In this document: positions 46,253 through 59,168 of the stretch, one piece after another
Position numbering within the stretch: the first letter of the stretch is position 1
Layout: each line of letters opens with the position of its first letter
Origin: Diadema setosum
Lineage: Eukaryota > Echinodermata > Echinoidea > Diadematoida > Diadematidae
Assembly (NCBI RefSeq): GCF_964275005.1
Contig: NC_092706.1
Coordinates: 6,817,564-6,881,563 of the forward strand
Length of the DNA stretch: 64,000 bases
Direction of reading: 5' to 3'
Notes under the pieces: generated by a model
The model's input: the letters and a program-made list of their open reading frames with translations, nothing else
Database searches by the model: none
Told to the model about the DNA's origin: nothing
Position numbers and translations under genes: made by a program

Positions 46253-46316
46253 GGGTGATTTCAAGTTCGGTGCTAGTGCTAGTGCTAGTGCTATAGCGCT
46301 GAACTTGATATCACCC
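46253..46316. repeat. Short palindrome around a (GTGCTA)n core
   Basis: The arms gggtgatttcaagttcggtgc and gcgctgaacttgatatcaccc pair with few mismatches. Between them is a GTGCTA tandem. Probably a tiny foldback MITE. Confidence 0.75.
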
Positions 46317-47909
46317 GATGTTTAACACAATAGGTGTTGAGAAGTGTAAGTTTGTTGCCACGTCTAAGTTTAATAGGGACAAAAAAAATCAGTTGTATAT
46401 TATTGACTACACTTAGATAAGAACATAATTGCCTGCTATCAATGAAAGGTAACTAGACTTTTATTCTTGCTTTCACACAAAATCTTATGTGAAAAGCACA
46501 TCGGGTTCTACATTCAGTACAGCATCATATTGTGTTGTGCTCTGCTTGTTTTGTTCATAGGCACCTATAGTACAACATTTCAACGACAAATTTTAAATTT
46601 TACGTGGAAAAACAAAGAAAATCAAAGTCAGTACTTAAAATTTTTATTGCGTCGGTTCCATATTAAACACAACTGAACAGATTAAATCAATGCTTTATAT
46701 GCACAATGCGGCTTCCATTTATGGAGCATTCCATTTATGGAGTCCATGCGCACACACAATATTCACAACGCAAACACACATCGGTGACATACAACGCGGT
46801 ATTACATTTATAAGGAATAATTATATTCATATATTTGTACGCTACACAGAACATTCAAAGACAGTAATCGCATTACATTGACGAGTTATAAGAAGTAAAC
46901 AAACTTGAAAGACTGTTTCAGTTAGATTAACCTATTATCTCATCGTTTTATCTGTCCTCAAACTACTAAACGGGTTGTTATTTGCAAATGTAGCCTTTCT
47001 GCGTTATTATTCTGATTCCCAGAGTAATTTATTTATCAGCTCGTCATTTTGGAGAGAACTTCAAAATAATGTATTCACAGTAAAGGGATGGTGACGGCCT
47101 AACGAATGAATAATGTCTTGCCTAATTTCTTGGCAACTTTATGCCATTCACCAGTTTATTATATGAGCTAACAGGAGTGCATGATAGACGGGAGGATTTA
47201 TTCTTATACTCGGAAGGACAGTATCAAGGATCGTGGACATTAGCAAATAAGACTTCACATTAAATGTAGTCCCGAAAACTTTGATTTAAGAGGTCATACT
47301 TGTATCACGACTTTACATACGTACATTTTGTTCCATTTCAAGGGATAATCTTTATTACCGATCAGTAAGACTTTTCGCATTCTATACAATGTACAACATT
47401 TTTCACACACACAGAAGAAAATAAGGAGATCATTAATTTGATCAAGTTGGCGTCCTTAAACGCCCATTGTTTCAGCGGCTAAAAGAAAAAAAAATCCCCA
47501 TAACAAACAACAATTACAATCACTGGAAGTGACATTGCATTTCTTGTCTTCGTTATGTACTCTATCGAAAATCGAAATGCAATTAAAAGGTTACCATACA
47601 CACTCAACGAATCATTCTGAAACATTATACATATTCAAAGCTGCAACGTTCTCATAGCAGCTCGGCATGCTATTTCATCGATGCTACGACAGCCTATATG
47701 CATAACACTTATAATAAATATTCATGAGTTTTGTATACCTTATATGGACCATGATCAAATACACCACATGTGTCGCCTTTACGATAATTATATTTCGCAA
47801 ACTACACAAACTGAGTAATCGTACACAAATGGCAGCAGCAGGCTCGCGCGGGTGCGTTTCTGATAATATTGGTGTTGTTTGTTTGTTCTTTAAGAATTAA
47901 GTTTGTATT

Positions 47910-47957
47910 CTGTTGTCCAACAAGTCGTGGGTCTTATGCACTGAGCTACCACAGCGC
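47910..47957 (-). repeat. Possible tRNA-like SINE fragment
   Basis: On the minus strand GTGGTAGCTCAGTGCATAAG resembles an A box. No B box follows, so this is weak. Confidence 0.25.
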
Positions 47958-50900
47958 GTAAATGTACTAAAAGACTCCTTAAAAAAAAAAAAAAAAAAAA
48001 GAAGAAGAAAAGAAAATAACATGTATCCGACATGTACATTAATGTAATAATTATTATCCTTACTGTTCCTTTGGTAACTATACAATAAATGTGAGACGCA
48101 ATGAAGTAAAATCCTCATGAAAAGGCACCAAATCTTATTTTCTCTCTCTAAAAAAAAAAAAAAAGATGAAATGTATCACGTAACCAAACGTCTTCACATT
48201 TGTAGACATCATATCACAATGACCCAGACTTTCTTTTTGGTCTGTCTCTAAGCAGAAATATTCACACACAAAAAGAGTCAAAATCATCCTTGCTAGACTC
48301 GACTTTTCATACTCATTGACTTACAAGACACACACAATTGTCAATTACCCCTGCTCACGTAAAGTGAATCCCAGAAAAAAAGGCACATTTGTAGTTACTA
48401 TTGCTGTAATGGGAATATGAATATCTTCTGAATCCATTCTTGACTTTCTGCGTCATGAATACGTTGCATGCTTTTCAGCTGACGATGAGGGCAGCATTCA
48501 TATGATTATATTGGCAGTGAGGACGAAAAAACAAATAAGAAAAAAACAGCAACAACGTATTCAGTTGAGGGACAAGTTTATAATGTTTGATATGATCAAA
48601 CAGATTGCAAACACTAAATCTGCTTATCTGAAAGTGCACGCTGTATTAAACAAGTTTGCTGACTAGATATAGGTGGAAGAGAGAATGCTCGTGAAACGTC
48701 CTAACGGTCTATTTCTTTGTGTGTGTCTGTTTGTTGTTGCTGTTTCTTTTCTTTGCTTCGAGGATTACGGAATTATGATTCTGATAATCTTGATAAGCAT
48801 CAGCCAGACCTTTGTTTCTAACAACAACACACACAGATTATAACACATTCTACACCCACGCTGTAGACAAGCTTAGCTGACAATTCCACCGGCTGAGCCC
48901 CAGGCCGAAGTGACAATCACATACGTGGATGAGACACGGTTCTAAAGCTGTTTAAACAAGCTATTACTGGAGCATCCTTCAAAGTCCTGGGCGCTTGTGG
49001 CGTGTAGGGAATCGTCCTTGTTGGCTATTAGAGCAGCTTTTATGCTTGATGAATTCCAACAAGTCCATTCAGATGACTGGTGATGAGCGTGATGGTTATT
49101 TACAATGTTGAAAAAAAAATGCTGTCACCATTCTTAAAAGATGGGTACCATTTGAGAAACATAGAACCAAGTAAGGTAGCGTTTCAAGTGGTTGATTTGC
49201 CTGTTGAAGTTGATGTCTGGGAATATCTTCAATATAACATCACATAATCCAAGGCCTTCTAGGAAAGCGGGAAAGCTAAGATATTCTGTTCAGTTTTTGA
49301 ACTCTAGATCATTTTGTTTTTCGAACGATTGACCTATCAAATAAAGTTTCCTTGCTTTTCGTTGATATGGTGATTAACATTGCTATGTTTCCCCCTCTCT
49401 CCAACCATTGTTATTACGTTTTTCCGTACTGCAGATACTTTTAAGAAGGAATATCTGAAATTTGCGATGTCTTGTGCGTTATAACCATACTGTGGTTGTA
49501 AAGTGATAAAGCATACAGTTGGAGTTATTCTCTTTTTCTTTTGGAAATCATTGGTGGTGTCCAACAACAACTGAATGCTTGGCAGGACACGTATGAATAA
49601 ATGACATCTAGGGAACAGTAAATATACCGCAAAGCGAAGAATCATGTTTATGCCTGACTTCCTCCTATACGTTGCGGGAAGTAAGTTGTGTACTGTCTAT
49701 CTATTCAAACACGGGGAAATGTAGCCCCTGCCTATTAAGTTCAACTCGTGGTTCGTACTTCACTAGTGGCCCATGTGAATACAATGCCGATAATTTGCTG
49801 AGGTTGTGGCTTTGAGACAATTATCAAGATTTAAACGAGACGAACTCGTGTGCTGTGTCCTGCGCGTGGATTGTAGAGTAGGGACAACATTATGTGTGGG
49901 ACTTTTGTTGAACTCCCTGAAGAGAAATACGAGGGAGGACTTGTTTTATATCGATCGAATCAATTTCAGACATGACAGTCTGGGCAATGTCGCTTGAAAA
50001 AAAAAAATCCATCTGTGTTTGCATAGAGATCGACAAACCGTCTAAACGGTATTTCTCTAATAGTACTGCACGGCCGTCCTTCGGCGTTATCTATATACAA
50101 CTCGTTTAAATTCGCTGGCCCCCAATGACACGAACGTAAGCATTTCAAGTCGATTGTTCTAGAGTGAATACTTTCTTTTCTCAAGAGAAAGCCCTTTAAG
50201 CTCACATACAATCACTACTACTCATACCATTAAATGATCTATCTCTATACCTGGAATTACATTTGGAAAAAAATAATAGAAGTCCATTCTAGGGCCGTAG
50301 ATCACTATGCTATCTATTATAATTCTGTGACATTTTGATTGTATGGTGTCTACAATGAAGACAGAGATAAGACAAAGATCGATACAGTGGCAACTGAGTT
50401 CTATCCGGTTTTTAGAAACAAAAGATGTCGTCTCTAAAAGCTTCCATGCCGCTTGCACAACGGTTTAACATTTTAGCGCCTCTAATTTCTAACTAGATTC
50501 ATGGCGCACTGAGAATGTTTATGCCAATGCCTTCATCAAAATTGAGGCAACCATGTTGCCATGTTGAATGGTTAGCGGTACACATCGAAAGCGTCCATAC
50601 AATAATTCACCCAATCACCCCCAATTTCTTAAATCAAATGTTATAGAATGAGAGTTTGATACTATGGTAGTATATTGTGTGAAAATGACATAGGATACAA
50701 TGATTACATGACTAACGTCTAGTCTCTACTCACGTCACTCACAGAAGGTCTTGAGAATGACTTTGAGAACACTCTGATAGCATCCAGTTGGAAGCTATAG
50801 TCTTTAAGACACACCAGAGTAAAGTGAACTCTGACGGAATTTGTACGCGGCACTACCTTATAAAGTGAAATGAACGGAAACTACAAGGGGATTTAACGAA

Positions 50901-52112
50901 TTGTGGCAACCAAAGAAGGGTTTGAAATGTCCAACAAAAAATTCCAGGTGAAAAAAAAACCCCGAATATCATAACTAAAGATGTAAGAAAATCGTCAATG
51001 TTTGTAAAGCAAAAGTGAGCAATCACCGTAATGAATATGTATGACGTCATTGTAGTCGCAACGCGTAAAAGAACTAACACGTGTACTTACAATGCAGGAT
51101 AAAGTTCATAAACGTCATTGTCAAATGTAAACACAGAGATGCGATATTATTGGGCCCATTAACATGATGACCTATCTTGCTACAGCTCCAAGCAGAAGGT
51201 GTATGTAGTTAACGTTCAAGATTCATCAGAAAATAATTGTCCGAAGCAGCACCCACATTGTCAGATTGTGCATATTAAAGTCAAAGCATCACGAAAACGT
51301 ACAAAACATAATACACACTCCAGGGACAACAAGGCACACACAGCGAAATTGTTTTAGTTCAAGTCGAAAAAGTACAAATAGACAAGACATATTTTTCCAA
51401 TCCGAGGGAGAGAAAAATAAAAAAAAACTCCCTAAACTGAAGTCATGATGAGAATAATAATCATGATAAAAGCCAATGTGATATTAAATAACTTAATACA
51501 GGGAAAGCATCAAGTCTTGTTACATCAATATTGTAACGAGATTGCAAAATATATAAAGCTTTGGATGACGTCAGTATGCATAGCGTTCAGTCTTCTGTTT
51601 GAAGTAGACGACCCTATACTTGACCCTCTATTCGCCGTCTAAATCTGCACGGAAAGCGTGAAAGATGGACGAAAGAAACAAAGAAACAAATAAGCAAAAT
51701 GTGCTTACATCTATTATGCTGTGCACGTTTAAATTCAATGTAGGTGTGGACATTGCATAAGAACATGCTTATAAAGACTGCAAACAAAATAATCATCAAT
51801 GTTTCCTTGCACACTGTAATATGGGTAAATCAAAGAAGGCATTGCAGTTGTGCTATGGTGTGGAAGTAATAAAAGTGAAAAAAGAATAATATACGCCTAC
51901 ATATCGGCATTTCCACGAAGTAACACGATGGGTCCACGATGGGTGGGAACGTGCATGACGTGCGCCTTGTGTTTTATAACTCGGCAATGACGTTTACTAA
52001 CCCACACATCCGCGGTTAATAGCAACATAGTGGGTAATACAAGTGGACTCAATCCAATCTCAGCATCTTCCGTTCAAAAGTCCCGCAAATCTTCGAGTGT
52101 CCACTACTATAC

Positions 52113-53163
52113 CAAGGAGGTTCGAGAAATGGAGTCACAACAGTCTTATTCGCTTTGATCCCATGCTCGAAGCCGCCACTCAAAAATATTTGAAGTATGT
52201 GTCAAACTGGATCTGCCGCTCAGATGCGAAAACAATTGACTCGTGTCTCATTGCATAATCACCAGCCACTTTCCAAGGAATATATGTCTTTGCGATGGTA
52301 ATTACTTTTCGCTATCCGTACTTACAAATGATGGGCGGTAGACAATGGTAAAGGGGGTGCTGTTCGTTATTCCGAAGGTTCGCTATTCCGAAGGTTCGTT
52401 ATTCTGAAGGGTCGTTAATCCGAAACACACAAATTCCCTATACCTAGTGGTTCGTTCATCCGAAAATGAAAAAAGGGTTCGTTAATCCGAACATTTGTGG
52501 CGGTATTCCGAAGGTTCGTTATTCCGAAGATTCGTTAATCCGAAAATGAAATTCGGAACAATGAACCTTCGGAATGACGAATCTTCGGATTAAAGAACCT
52601 TCGGAATAAAGAACCTTCGGAATAACGAGCTATAACCGGTAAAGGTATGAGGGTGCGCGAATAGAAATTGCTCAAATATTGCTGAAATAGATATCAAAAT
52701 TACTCGACTGTACGTGTCTGTACGCTAATCTGACATAGTGATTACATATTGATTTATAAAGAACTATACTTGAAGATGATACCATATTAGTTTCATTTGG
52801 CGGAAATAAGGAGAAAAGTGATAAAACCGGCTTTCCATGAGGGTAAAATTTCAAACACTCTCACAAAATACAGCCCAGATTTAAACTTTTGCACATATTT
52901 TCGAACGGAATTGACTTTTGTTTCATATGCTTTATCATTAGGTGAAATTTCATTGCATTTGATATATAAACAAGCAGCATATACCCGATATTATGTTAGC
53001 GTTAAAAATGAATCTTCAGATTGCTCAGAAAGATGGCGGCTTCAAGCATCGAACATCAAAGGCACAAATGCACCTGTGGAATTCTTTTGTCCATCCATAG
53101 AAAACTGACAGCTGTTTGAATAATATTATAGTCAGTTGTAACTCCATCTCTCGAACCTCCTTG
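52113..53163. mobile_element. Possible 1.05-kb DNA element with ~29-bp inverted ends
   Basis: caaggaggttcgagaaatgg (from 52114) and the complement of the sequence ending at 53163 match at about 26 of 29 bases. The interior holds the 'ttcgttattccgaa' array. No clear target duplication, so the boundaries are uncertain. Confidence 0.5.
52365..52635. repeat. 'GTTCGTTATTCCGAAG' repeat array with inverted half
   Basis: About eight direct copies of a 16-17 base motif (ggttcgttattccgaa, with 'aatccgaa' variants) are followed, from about 52546, by five or more inverted copies (aaccttcggaataacga). The block can therefore fold into a long hairpin. Confidence 0.9.
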
Positions 53164-53201
53164 ATTATACCACGCAGCTTTAACTACTGGTAATAACTCA
53201 C

Positions 53202-53316
53202 CTCGTGCGCGATAGCCGGTGGTGCTGGCATTGATTCCCTCGGTAGCCCTTTCTACAGGCACACTTGCCAGGCTTGACACATCTTCCGCCGTAGAAGCAC
53301 GGGTTCTTGCACACCG
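53202..53316 (-). CDS. EGF-like exon 5 of an EGF-repeat protein gene
   Basis: Acceptor (AATACACAG before 53316) and donor (GAG/GTGAGT after 53202) bound a 115-base open exon encoding one EGF-like domain (CKNPCFYGGRC...CACRKGYRGNQC) followed by HHRLSRTR. It starts in phase 1 like the other four but ends in phase 2, so it joins a different kind of downstream exon, perhaps the C-terminal tail. It lies 5.2 kb from exon 4. The gene is on the minus strand and continues leftward into sequence where I cannot identify exons. Confidence 0.72.
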
Positions 53317-54139
53317 CTGTGTATTTGCGGAAAGAACAGCACGAACATGTGATTAGCATATAGGGCAAAACAGAAAAAGAAAAAGAAGAAGACATAATAA
53401 GTTCCATATTTGATAAAACTGCTGACATTACTGATAGATCGGGATGTTTAATGCTGTATTAAACTTATGGGAGAATTGTGATATTATATAACCTCACTAA
53501 ATTCAACTAATTTTCATGAGCAGTTATGACAAAAATCACCTCTTTTTTTTTTCAAATACATGAAACATTTGTTGGGGTGTTTTGTCATGGTTTTACATGT
53601 TTTATGATAATAAAGTTAACATACGGTAGTGGGCCCCTAATAAAATCATTCCCTGACAAGCCCGACAGGACATTATACATTTGTGACGCCTTTGATCATG
53701 TGAGCTAAGAGTGAATGTCATTCGTATCCTAAAATTGAAAGGTAACCACTTGCGCAACAGGAACTAAATCGTACAGCCTATTCATTCACACTTGCCTGTT
53801 GACTTCAATTCCCAAGGATTACCAAGTCTGATATTGATTACAATAGCTTTCATAAGGGTCTTAATTTACCGATCCAACAATGATCATAACACTAAATATA
53901 AGATCAGTTTCATCGGATGCAAATAATAAGCTGTTAGAACTCAATCAAAGGCTCTGTAACTTGCTTATTCTGCATTCAAACAATGACTTTGTTTCTCATT
54001 AGACATTTGTTGCAAAACTGTACACAAATGAAATCGCGCATTGCTCTATATTTAGTGCATCTTACACGAGGAAATAACTCATATGACCACAGGTTATCAT
54101 TACTTTCGCAATTACTTTCAGAGATTAAAATTTACAATT

Positions 54140-54395
54140 AAAGATTAAAATCAAATCAGATCAGATCAAATCAAATCAAATCGATTCAACTTCAGATAAT
54201 TCCCAATATCACCTCAATTATCTGAGTACACGAAATCAATGTGATAAAAAAGACCACAAATTTGAAAGTAGAAGAGAGAGAGAGAAAAAAAAAATCAAGT
54301 GCATAACTTCTTTTGAAGGTTTGAACAAAGTTTGTGATATTGGAAAAGAGAGGCCCACATTAAAGACAAGCTTGAAGAAATGTGGGCAACTCATA
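54140..54395 (-). mobile_element. LINE-type 3' tail, third copy of the stem-loop family
   Basis: A (TTGAT)n-like terminal run (complement at about 54153-54180) and the stem-loop CCCAC (54354-54358) with GTGGG (54382-54386) around 'gacaagcttg', as at 4421 and 11474. Confidence 0.5.
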
Positions 54396-54945
54396 TTGAT
54401 TCGAAGTACAACGATGGGAACACACAAGAGCACACAGAAGTAGGCCTACATTACACACCCTCTATAGCACACAGTGATAGAGAAAACAAAGAAGGAATGC
54501 GTGCCAACAACATTATACCATGTATACCGTCATTATCACTATGTCGTAAGAACATAACCTCGAATATATCTTTAAGTTGTCCCCATGATGTCTCAAAGTG
54601 TAAAGATCACTAATTTCGATAGAGAGTGGGAAGTACAGCCAGAATAGGTTGCGGGAAAAGACCACAAAGCTTCGCCAAAGGTCTTGCCAAACCACAATAA
54701 CACGTCGATATTTAGTATCAAGTTAAGAGTATAGATAGTAAGATGAGACGACTGATCCAGATTCTGTTCGCTTTCAGAACAACGCCTCCACTCCATGTCT
54801 AAGTTGACTTTCGTACACAAACTAACATCTATAACATCTAACTCGTCAAAGTCGGATATGGAAAAAAAAAAAGGTTTCGAATCGTCATCTCCCCCCCCCC
54901 CTACACACAGACACAGGCACACTCCCGTCAGAGAAAATGGAGAGA

Positions 54946-54946
54946 A

Positions 54947-54979
<33 letters not shown>

Positions 54980-54992
54980 CACATACGCACAC
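54946..54992. repeat. (CA)n microsatellite
   Basis: About 20 CA units with a few interruptions. Confidence 0.95.
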
Positions 54993-55897
54993 ACAAAGAT
55001 AGAATACAGTCAGAATCACCGAAGGCGACATCGCACAAGTTTTAAAATCATCCATCAATAATGGGAGAATATCCTACCCCGGAAAAAAAAAAAAAAAAAA
55101 AAAAATGAACTTGTGTTCACTTCATTGTGTAAGTCGAAATTCACGTAGGTCGAATTATTTTCTCTGGTCCTTTATTAAACTTGACCCATTAAAGCGATGT
55201 TGACTGTAGTAATCTATGTCGCCATCGTGGTGTAGATGAGCTGAATGTTTCATCACCTCAGAGCCTTTCAAATGGTTTTGTCCATAAAATTTAATGTATT
55301 ACATCAAACAGTTTTTGGTCAATAATTTGGCACATACTATATGGACTAGCACTTCTCCAGTACATCATGATTGCTATGTTTTTTTACAACATAAACACGT
55401 TAGAAATCCCGCATTTTTACATGAATTTCAGCTATAGTACCGACGTACGTGTGTGTGTCGAACAATCACATACCTGCGAATCCTCAACATAGTTGCGACT
55501 AATACATTTTTTTAATGGAAACTTGTGAAGTGCTACAGTCTTACAACGTTTTTGTAGCTGTAGATCTGTATTCAATAAATCCTATGCTACATAATCTTAT
55601 CATTATTATGTTGAATGGATTACAGGCTGTTTATCTAAGCCCCCTGATACATTCAGTCGCTGAATTTCTAAACGTGTCACACCGGTCCTGCGACTGGTCT
55701 ATCTCGCTCTCTCTCACTCTTGTTTTATTTTCTCTCTCTCTTTCCGTCTAGACGGAGGCCATATCAAATCATTGTGAAACTTAAGGCGCTGATCAATTTT
55801 GCAAACTATCAGCAGTCGTACGCTTTCGGCAATGGGCGATCATTACAGAGACAATACCCGGGAAACTGCACCTATAAGGTAATTTGATATCATCCTT

Positions 55898-55898
<1 letters not shown>

Positions 55899-55946
<48 letters not shown>
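55899..55946. repeat. (GT)n microsatellite
   Basis: About 23 GT units directly before the TTAA MITE. Confidence 0.96.
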
Positions 55947-55948
<2 letters not shown>

Positions 55949-55962
55949 GCTCTTGGTTTTAA

Positions 55963-56522
55963 AGGGATGGTACAGTATTGGTGGAGATGAGAATTGGGCT
56001 TTTAACTTTTTGCGAGATACCAAGAAAACACTTATGATACAGTACAGAGCATACCATTTTGAGAGGAATTCAAAGTTTAGATGATGAAAAACGGGTTTGG
56101 AATGACTGAAACTTCCAAAAACAAAGTAAAACAAAGCGATCGTAATGAGTGTGGGTCCCACACTTTATTAGAATCGCTCTTTTTTGGATATCTCAGCCAT
56201 TTCAAAACCAATCTTCATCAAATAAACGTTGAATTCCTCATAAATATAAAAGAGCATGTGATGTCAAGAAGGATTCAACGTTTATTTGATGAAAATTGGT
56301 CTTGAAATGGCTGAGATATCCAACAAAGCGATTTTTATTAGGATTTTTTTTTACCTTGGTTTTAGATATCTCAGTCATTTCAAACCCATTTTCATCAAAT
56401 GAACTTTTGATTCCCCCTAGAATTGTATGCTCTTAAACATCTATTTTCATAGTGAGGTTTCGAAATAACTCGCAAAACGTTACAAGCTGAATCTTCACCT
56501 CAACCAGTACTGTACAGCCTAT
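55963..56522. mobile_element. TTAA-flanked foldback MITE (AGGGATGGTATAG family), copy 2
   Basis: Left TTAA at 55959-55962, then AGGGATGGTACAG. The right end is eroded (CTGTACAGCCTA) but still followed by TTAA (56523-56526). The interior has extra inverted segments relative to copy 1 (aacgttgaattcctc / gaggattcaacg type), making it about 160 bases longer. Confidence 0.82.
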
Positions 56523-57217
56523 TTAAGGGAAGTCGAAAACAAAATATGGTGAAATCACGCACGATTTTTGATGAAAACAATTATTGTCTGCAGTCTGAGT
56601 GCGGGGAACCACACAAGAAGTAATATTCAACTACACCTCGAGGTTAGTCAAAAAAAAAAAAAAAACAACAACAACAACAACAACTGATGTGAGCTATCTA
56701 AAAAGCTCGCCAAAAATTCTTACAGAAGTATGGCTATTGTGCTTGACCGAAATACCAGTATATCGCATGAACGGAAGAAAAAATGACTATTAATCCACCA
56801 TGCTTTCAGTATGACATTTGAAATCTGAATGGTTTTAATGCGTGGTGAATAGGGTCGATGATACCCGAGGAAGAATTTGCCATAATCCGCTTAGGTGGAG
56901 CAATGGATTATCTTCCAATAGACCACCAAGTCTATGTGATAAACTTCGAAGAGAGAAAAAAAAAAGTATGCTCGGATGATTTGTTCAGCAAACGATTCTT
57001 TTGATTTGACAGAAAACACTAAAAAGCGCTGGCTTTACATGTAGACGGGAAAATGGAAACTAATGCTAGACGACGAGTTGAAGAAGCGGTACGCGTCCAG
57101 CATTGAATTTTAAAGGCTAGAATTAGGTCAAGAGATTAAATGTGACCATATTATTATCCCCCTTTTTAAGAATGAGAATGCATTCTTCAAGAATATGTAC
57201 GGTTCTGATAAAAAAAG

Positions 57218-57500
57218 TGAAGACACAGAAAGAAAAAAAAAAGCCTGTAAAACTGAGCGGATCCGTTGACAAAGAAAAAAAAATAATGATCATAATGTTA
57301 TAAGCAAAACACGAAGTAAAAATAGGTGAAGGAACAGCTTAAGTTTCCTGTGAAGACACAGAAAGTGAAGACACAGAAAGAAAAAAAAAGCCTGTAAAAC
57401 TGAGCGGATCCGTTGACAAAGAAAAAAAATAATGATCATAATGTTATAAGCAAAACATGAAGTAAAATAAGTTAGGTGAAGGAACAGCTTAAGTTTCCTT
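57218..57500. repeat. Recent ~145-bp tandem duplication
   Basis: From 'gtgaagacacagaaag' through 'ggaacagcttaagtttcc', two direct copies (about 57218-57351 and 57366-57500) differ at only a few positions, mainly A-run lengths. Confidence 0.93.
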
Positions 57501-58515
57501 GTGATTGTTATCGTTCATTTACTTATGAAGGTAGAGTTTTTTTTTTTCTTCTTCAGCCATGGAACTGCAAATGAGCTTAATGGTATATAATCGTATTAGT
57601 CGCAAAAACCCACCATAACTTCTACCTAACGCACGGTATTGTGATGTATCTTTTATTTCTCATTCTTAATGTAAACTTATCGTCCAAATTAAACGTTTCA
57701 GGAGCCAACACGTGGCTAGGAGTCAATATGTCTAAGTGGACACACATGTGATCGTCAACCAGGACTTAATGGCCTTCTCTAATCAGCGACTCAGATACCA
57801 TCTATACATCTAACCCCCTCTACAAAACGCCCACTATCTCTTCATTAAAAAGCATCTTTATTTTGGTCCCTTCTTGAATCGCAACAGACAGACGGTCTTA
57901 TCAAGATAAACATGCTTACATGAATCTCCGATTCGCTATGTTCTAGACTTTGTCAAGCCAACGTCAAATGATGGTGATGTCGGTCCCGCATACTGTTTTC
58001 TCTAACCTTATATTTGATTATAATTTACAACATCCCTACTCTATAAATCTTGTCATGATATCAGATGATATCAGAGTTGTTCTAATCACTAATGTTGTGG
58101 ACGTAAAAGTCCCAGATTGTTTCGCATCCTCTACTTTCCTTGCATATTCTGTATCTATGTTATTGCATTTGGCACGTCGTTTGGAGAAAACAAACCTGAA
58201 ATAAAAACGTACCAAACCAAATCAAATAATATGACCAGTCATTTATTGGCATTGTCAATGTGCGTTTCTAGGTACATGTATATCGCTTCTTTCTATCCCG
58301 AGTTCAAGCACAGCGCATATATCCCCTAAAAATCTTTGAAGTATGATTCACCTCAAGTCATACAATGAGAATACCATGCAACAATAATCTAGTATCAAAA
58401 TTCCTGTAGTTTGAGACTAGCGCCTTCATTTTTTTTTTTCAATTCATTTTCTACTCTTGTTGGTGCCTTCTTGGGGGGGGGGGGGGAGGTGCAATTTATA
58501 TCAACTTTCACTTAC

Positions 58516-58611
58516 GCGTCTGACAGCTGGAACCGGTGTAACCTGGCTTACACATGCAAACGTTTGGTTGGACACACTCGCCGCCATTCCGACATCCAGA
58601 CGGACATATTG
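58516..58611 (-). CDS. EGF-like exon 4 (96 bases, phase 1-1)
   Basis: Bounded by acceptor CTTCCTGTAG and donor GTAAGT. It encodes one whole EGF-like domain with six cysteines: C-x3-C-x5-C-x5-C-x-C-x8-C, core 'CRNGGECVQPNVCMC' and 'GYTGSSC'. There is no calcium-binding Asp/Asn signature. The short loops match the EGF type of VWDE, WIF1 and tenascin-like proteins. The domain begins and ends in phase 1, so such exons can be added or skipped without breaking the frame. Confidence 0.85.
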
Positions 58612-58675
58612 CTACAGGAAGAGAGGGAGAGGGGGAAAAATAAATCAATTAAATAATAAATTAAAATACAAATTA

Positions 58676-58683
58676 TATATATA

Positions 58684-58721
<38 letters not shown>
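58676..58721. repeat. (TA)n microsatellite
   Basis: Alternating TA just upstream (minus strand) of EGF exon 4. Confidence 0.95.
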
Positions 58722-58724
<3 letters not shown>

Positions 58725-58949
58725 TTTTTTTGGAGACAATTAAGGGTAGGGTTACACTTTCACTCCGAAACTAATAGAAGACAACAATTTATGGCATTAC
58801 ATAATCAATGTTCCACCTTTGACACTATTCACAAGAAACAAACGGGGTTGCTGACTTTGTGATATGAAATGGATGAATGTAAGTGTCTCCCGACCCCTTC
58901 TCCTTTCTATGAGAGAAAGAGAGACACACTGATTGGAAGAGGAAGAGAA

Positions 58950-58954
58950 GGAGG

Positions 58955-58989
<35 letters not shown>

Positions 58990-58993
58990 GGGG
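58950..58993. repeat. (GA)n followed by poly-G
   Basis: GAGAGA run and about 14 G. It gives artefactual overlapping ORFs on both strands. Confidence 0.95.
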
Positions 58994-59072
58994 TGAGAGA
59001 CAAAGAAGGACAACAGGCCAGAGTGAACTTCAAGAATATTACACATTCGACGATCTACTTGTCACCACTGAC

Positions 59073-59168
59073 CTTTGTGACACTTGCGACCCCTGTAGCC
59101 GGAAGGGCAGGAACATCTTCCGGGGGAGACGCAACGGCCGCCATTTTGGCACCTCGGCTCACAAGTTG
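59073..59168 (-). CDS. EGF-like exon 3 (96 bases, phase 1-1)
   Basis: Acceptor CTGTTTGCAG and donor GTCAGT. It encodes TCEPRCQNGGRCVSPGRCSC followed by a GYRGRKC end: six cysteines, the same spacing as exons 1, 2 and 4. It is part of one extracellular EGF-repeat protein on the minus strand. Confidence 0.86.

Larger units (their letters stand above)
45543..52112. other. Large stretch without recognisable gene
   Basis: AT-rich, low in transposons, with scattered poly-A and poly-T runs and a CA-rich run at about 45735-45830. It could hold the 3' exon(s) and UTR of the EGF gene (minus strand), but no exon can be defended from sequence. The minus-strand frame at 50211-49966 has a balanced composition but no domain. 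Confidence 0.4.
53317..58515 (-). other. Intron between EGF exons 4 and 5
   Basis: About 5.2 kb without a further EGF signature. It contains a LINE tail, CA/GT microsatellites, a TTAA MITE and a recent tandem duplication, each listed separately. Confidence 0.55.

Noticed and set aside
49966-50211. 81-aa minus-strand frame with balanced composition as the terminal EGF-gene exon
   Set aside because: No convincing acceptor in the needed phase and no domain. It also crosses a poly-A run.
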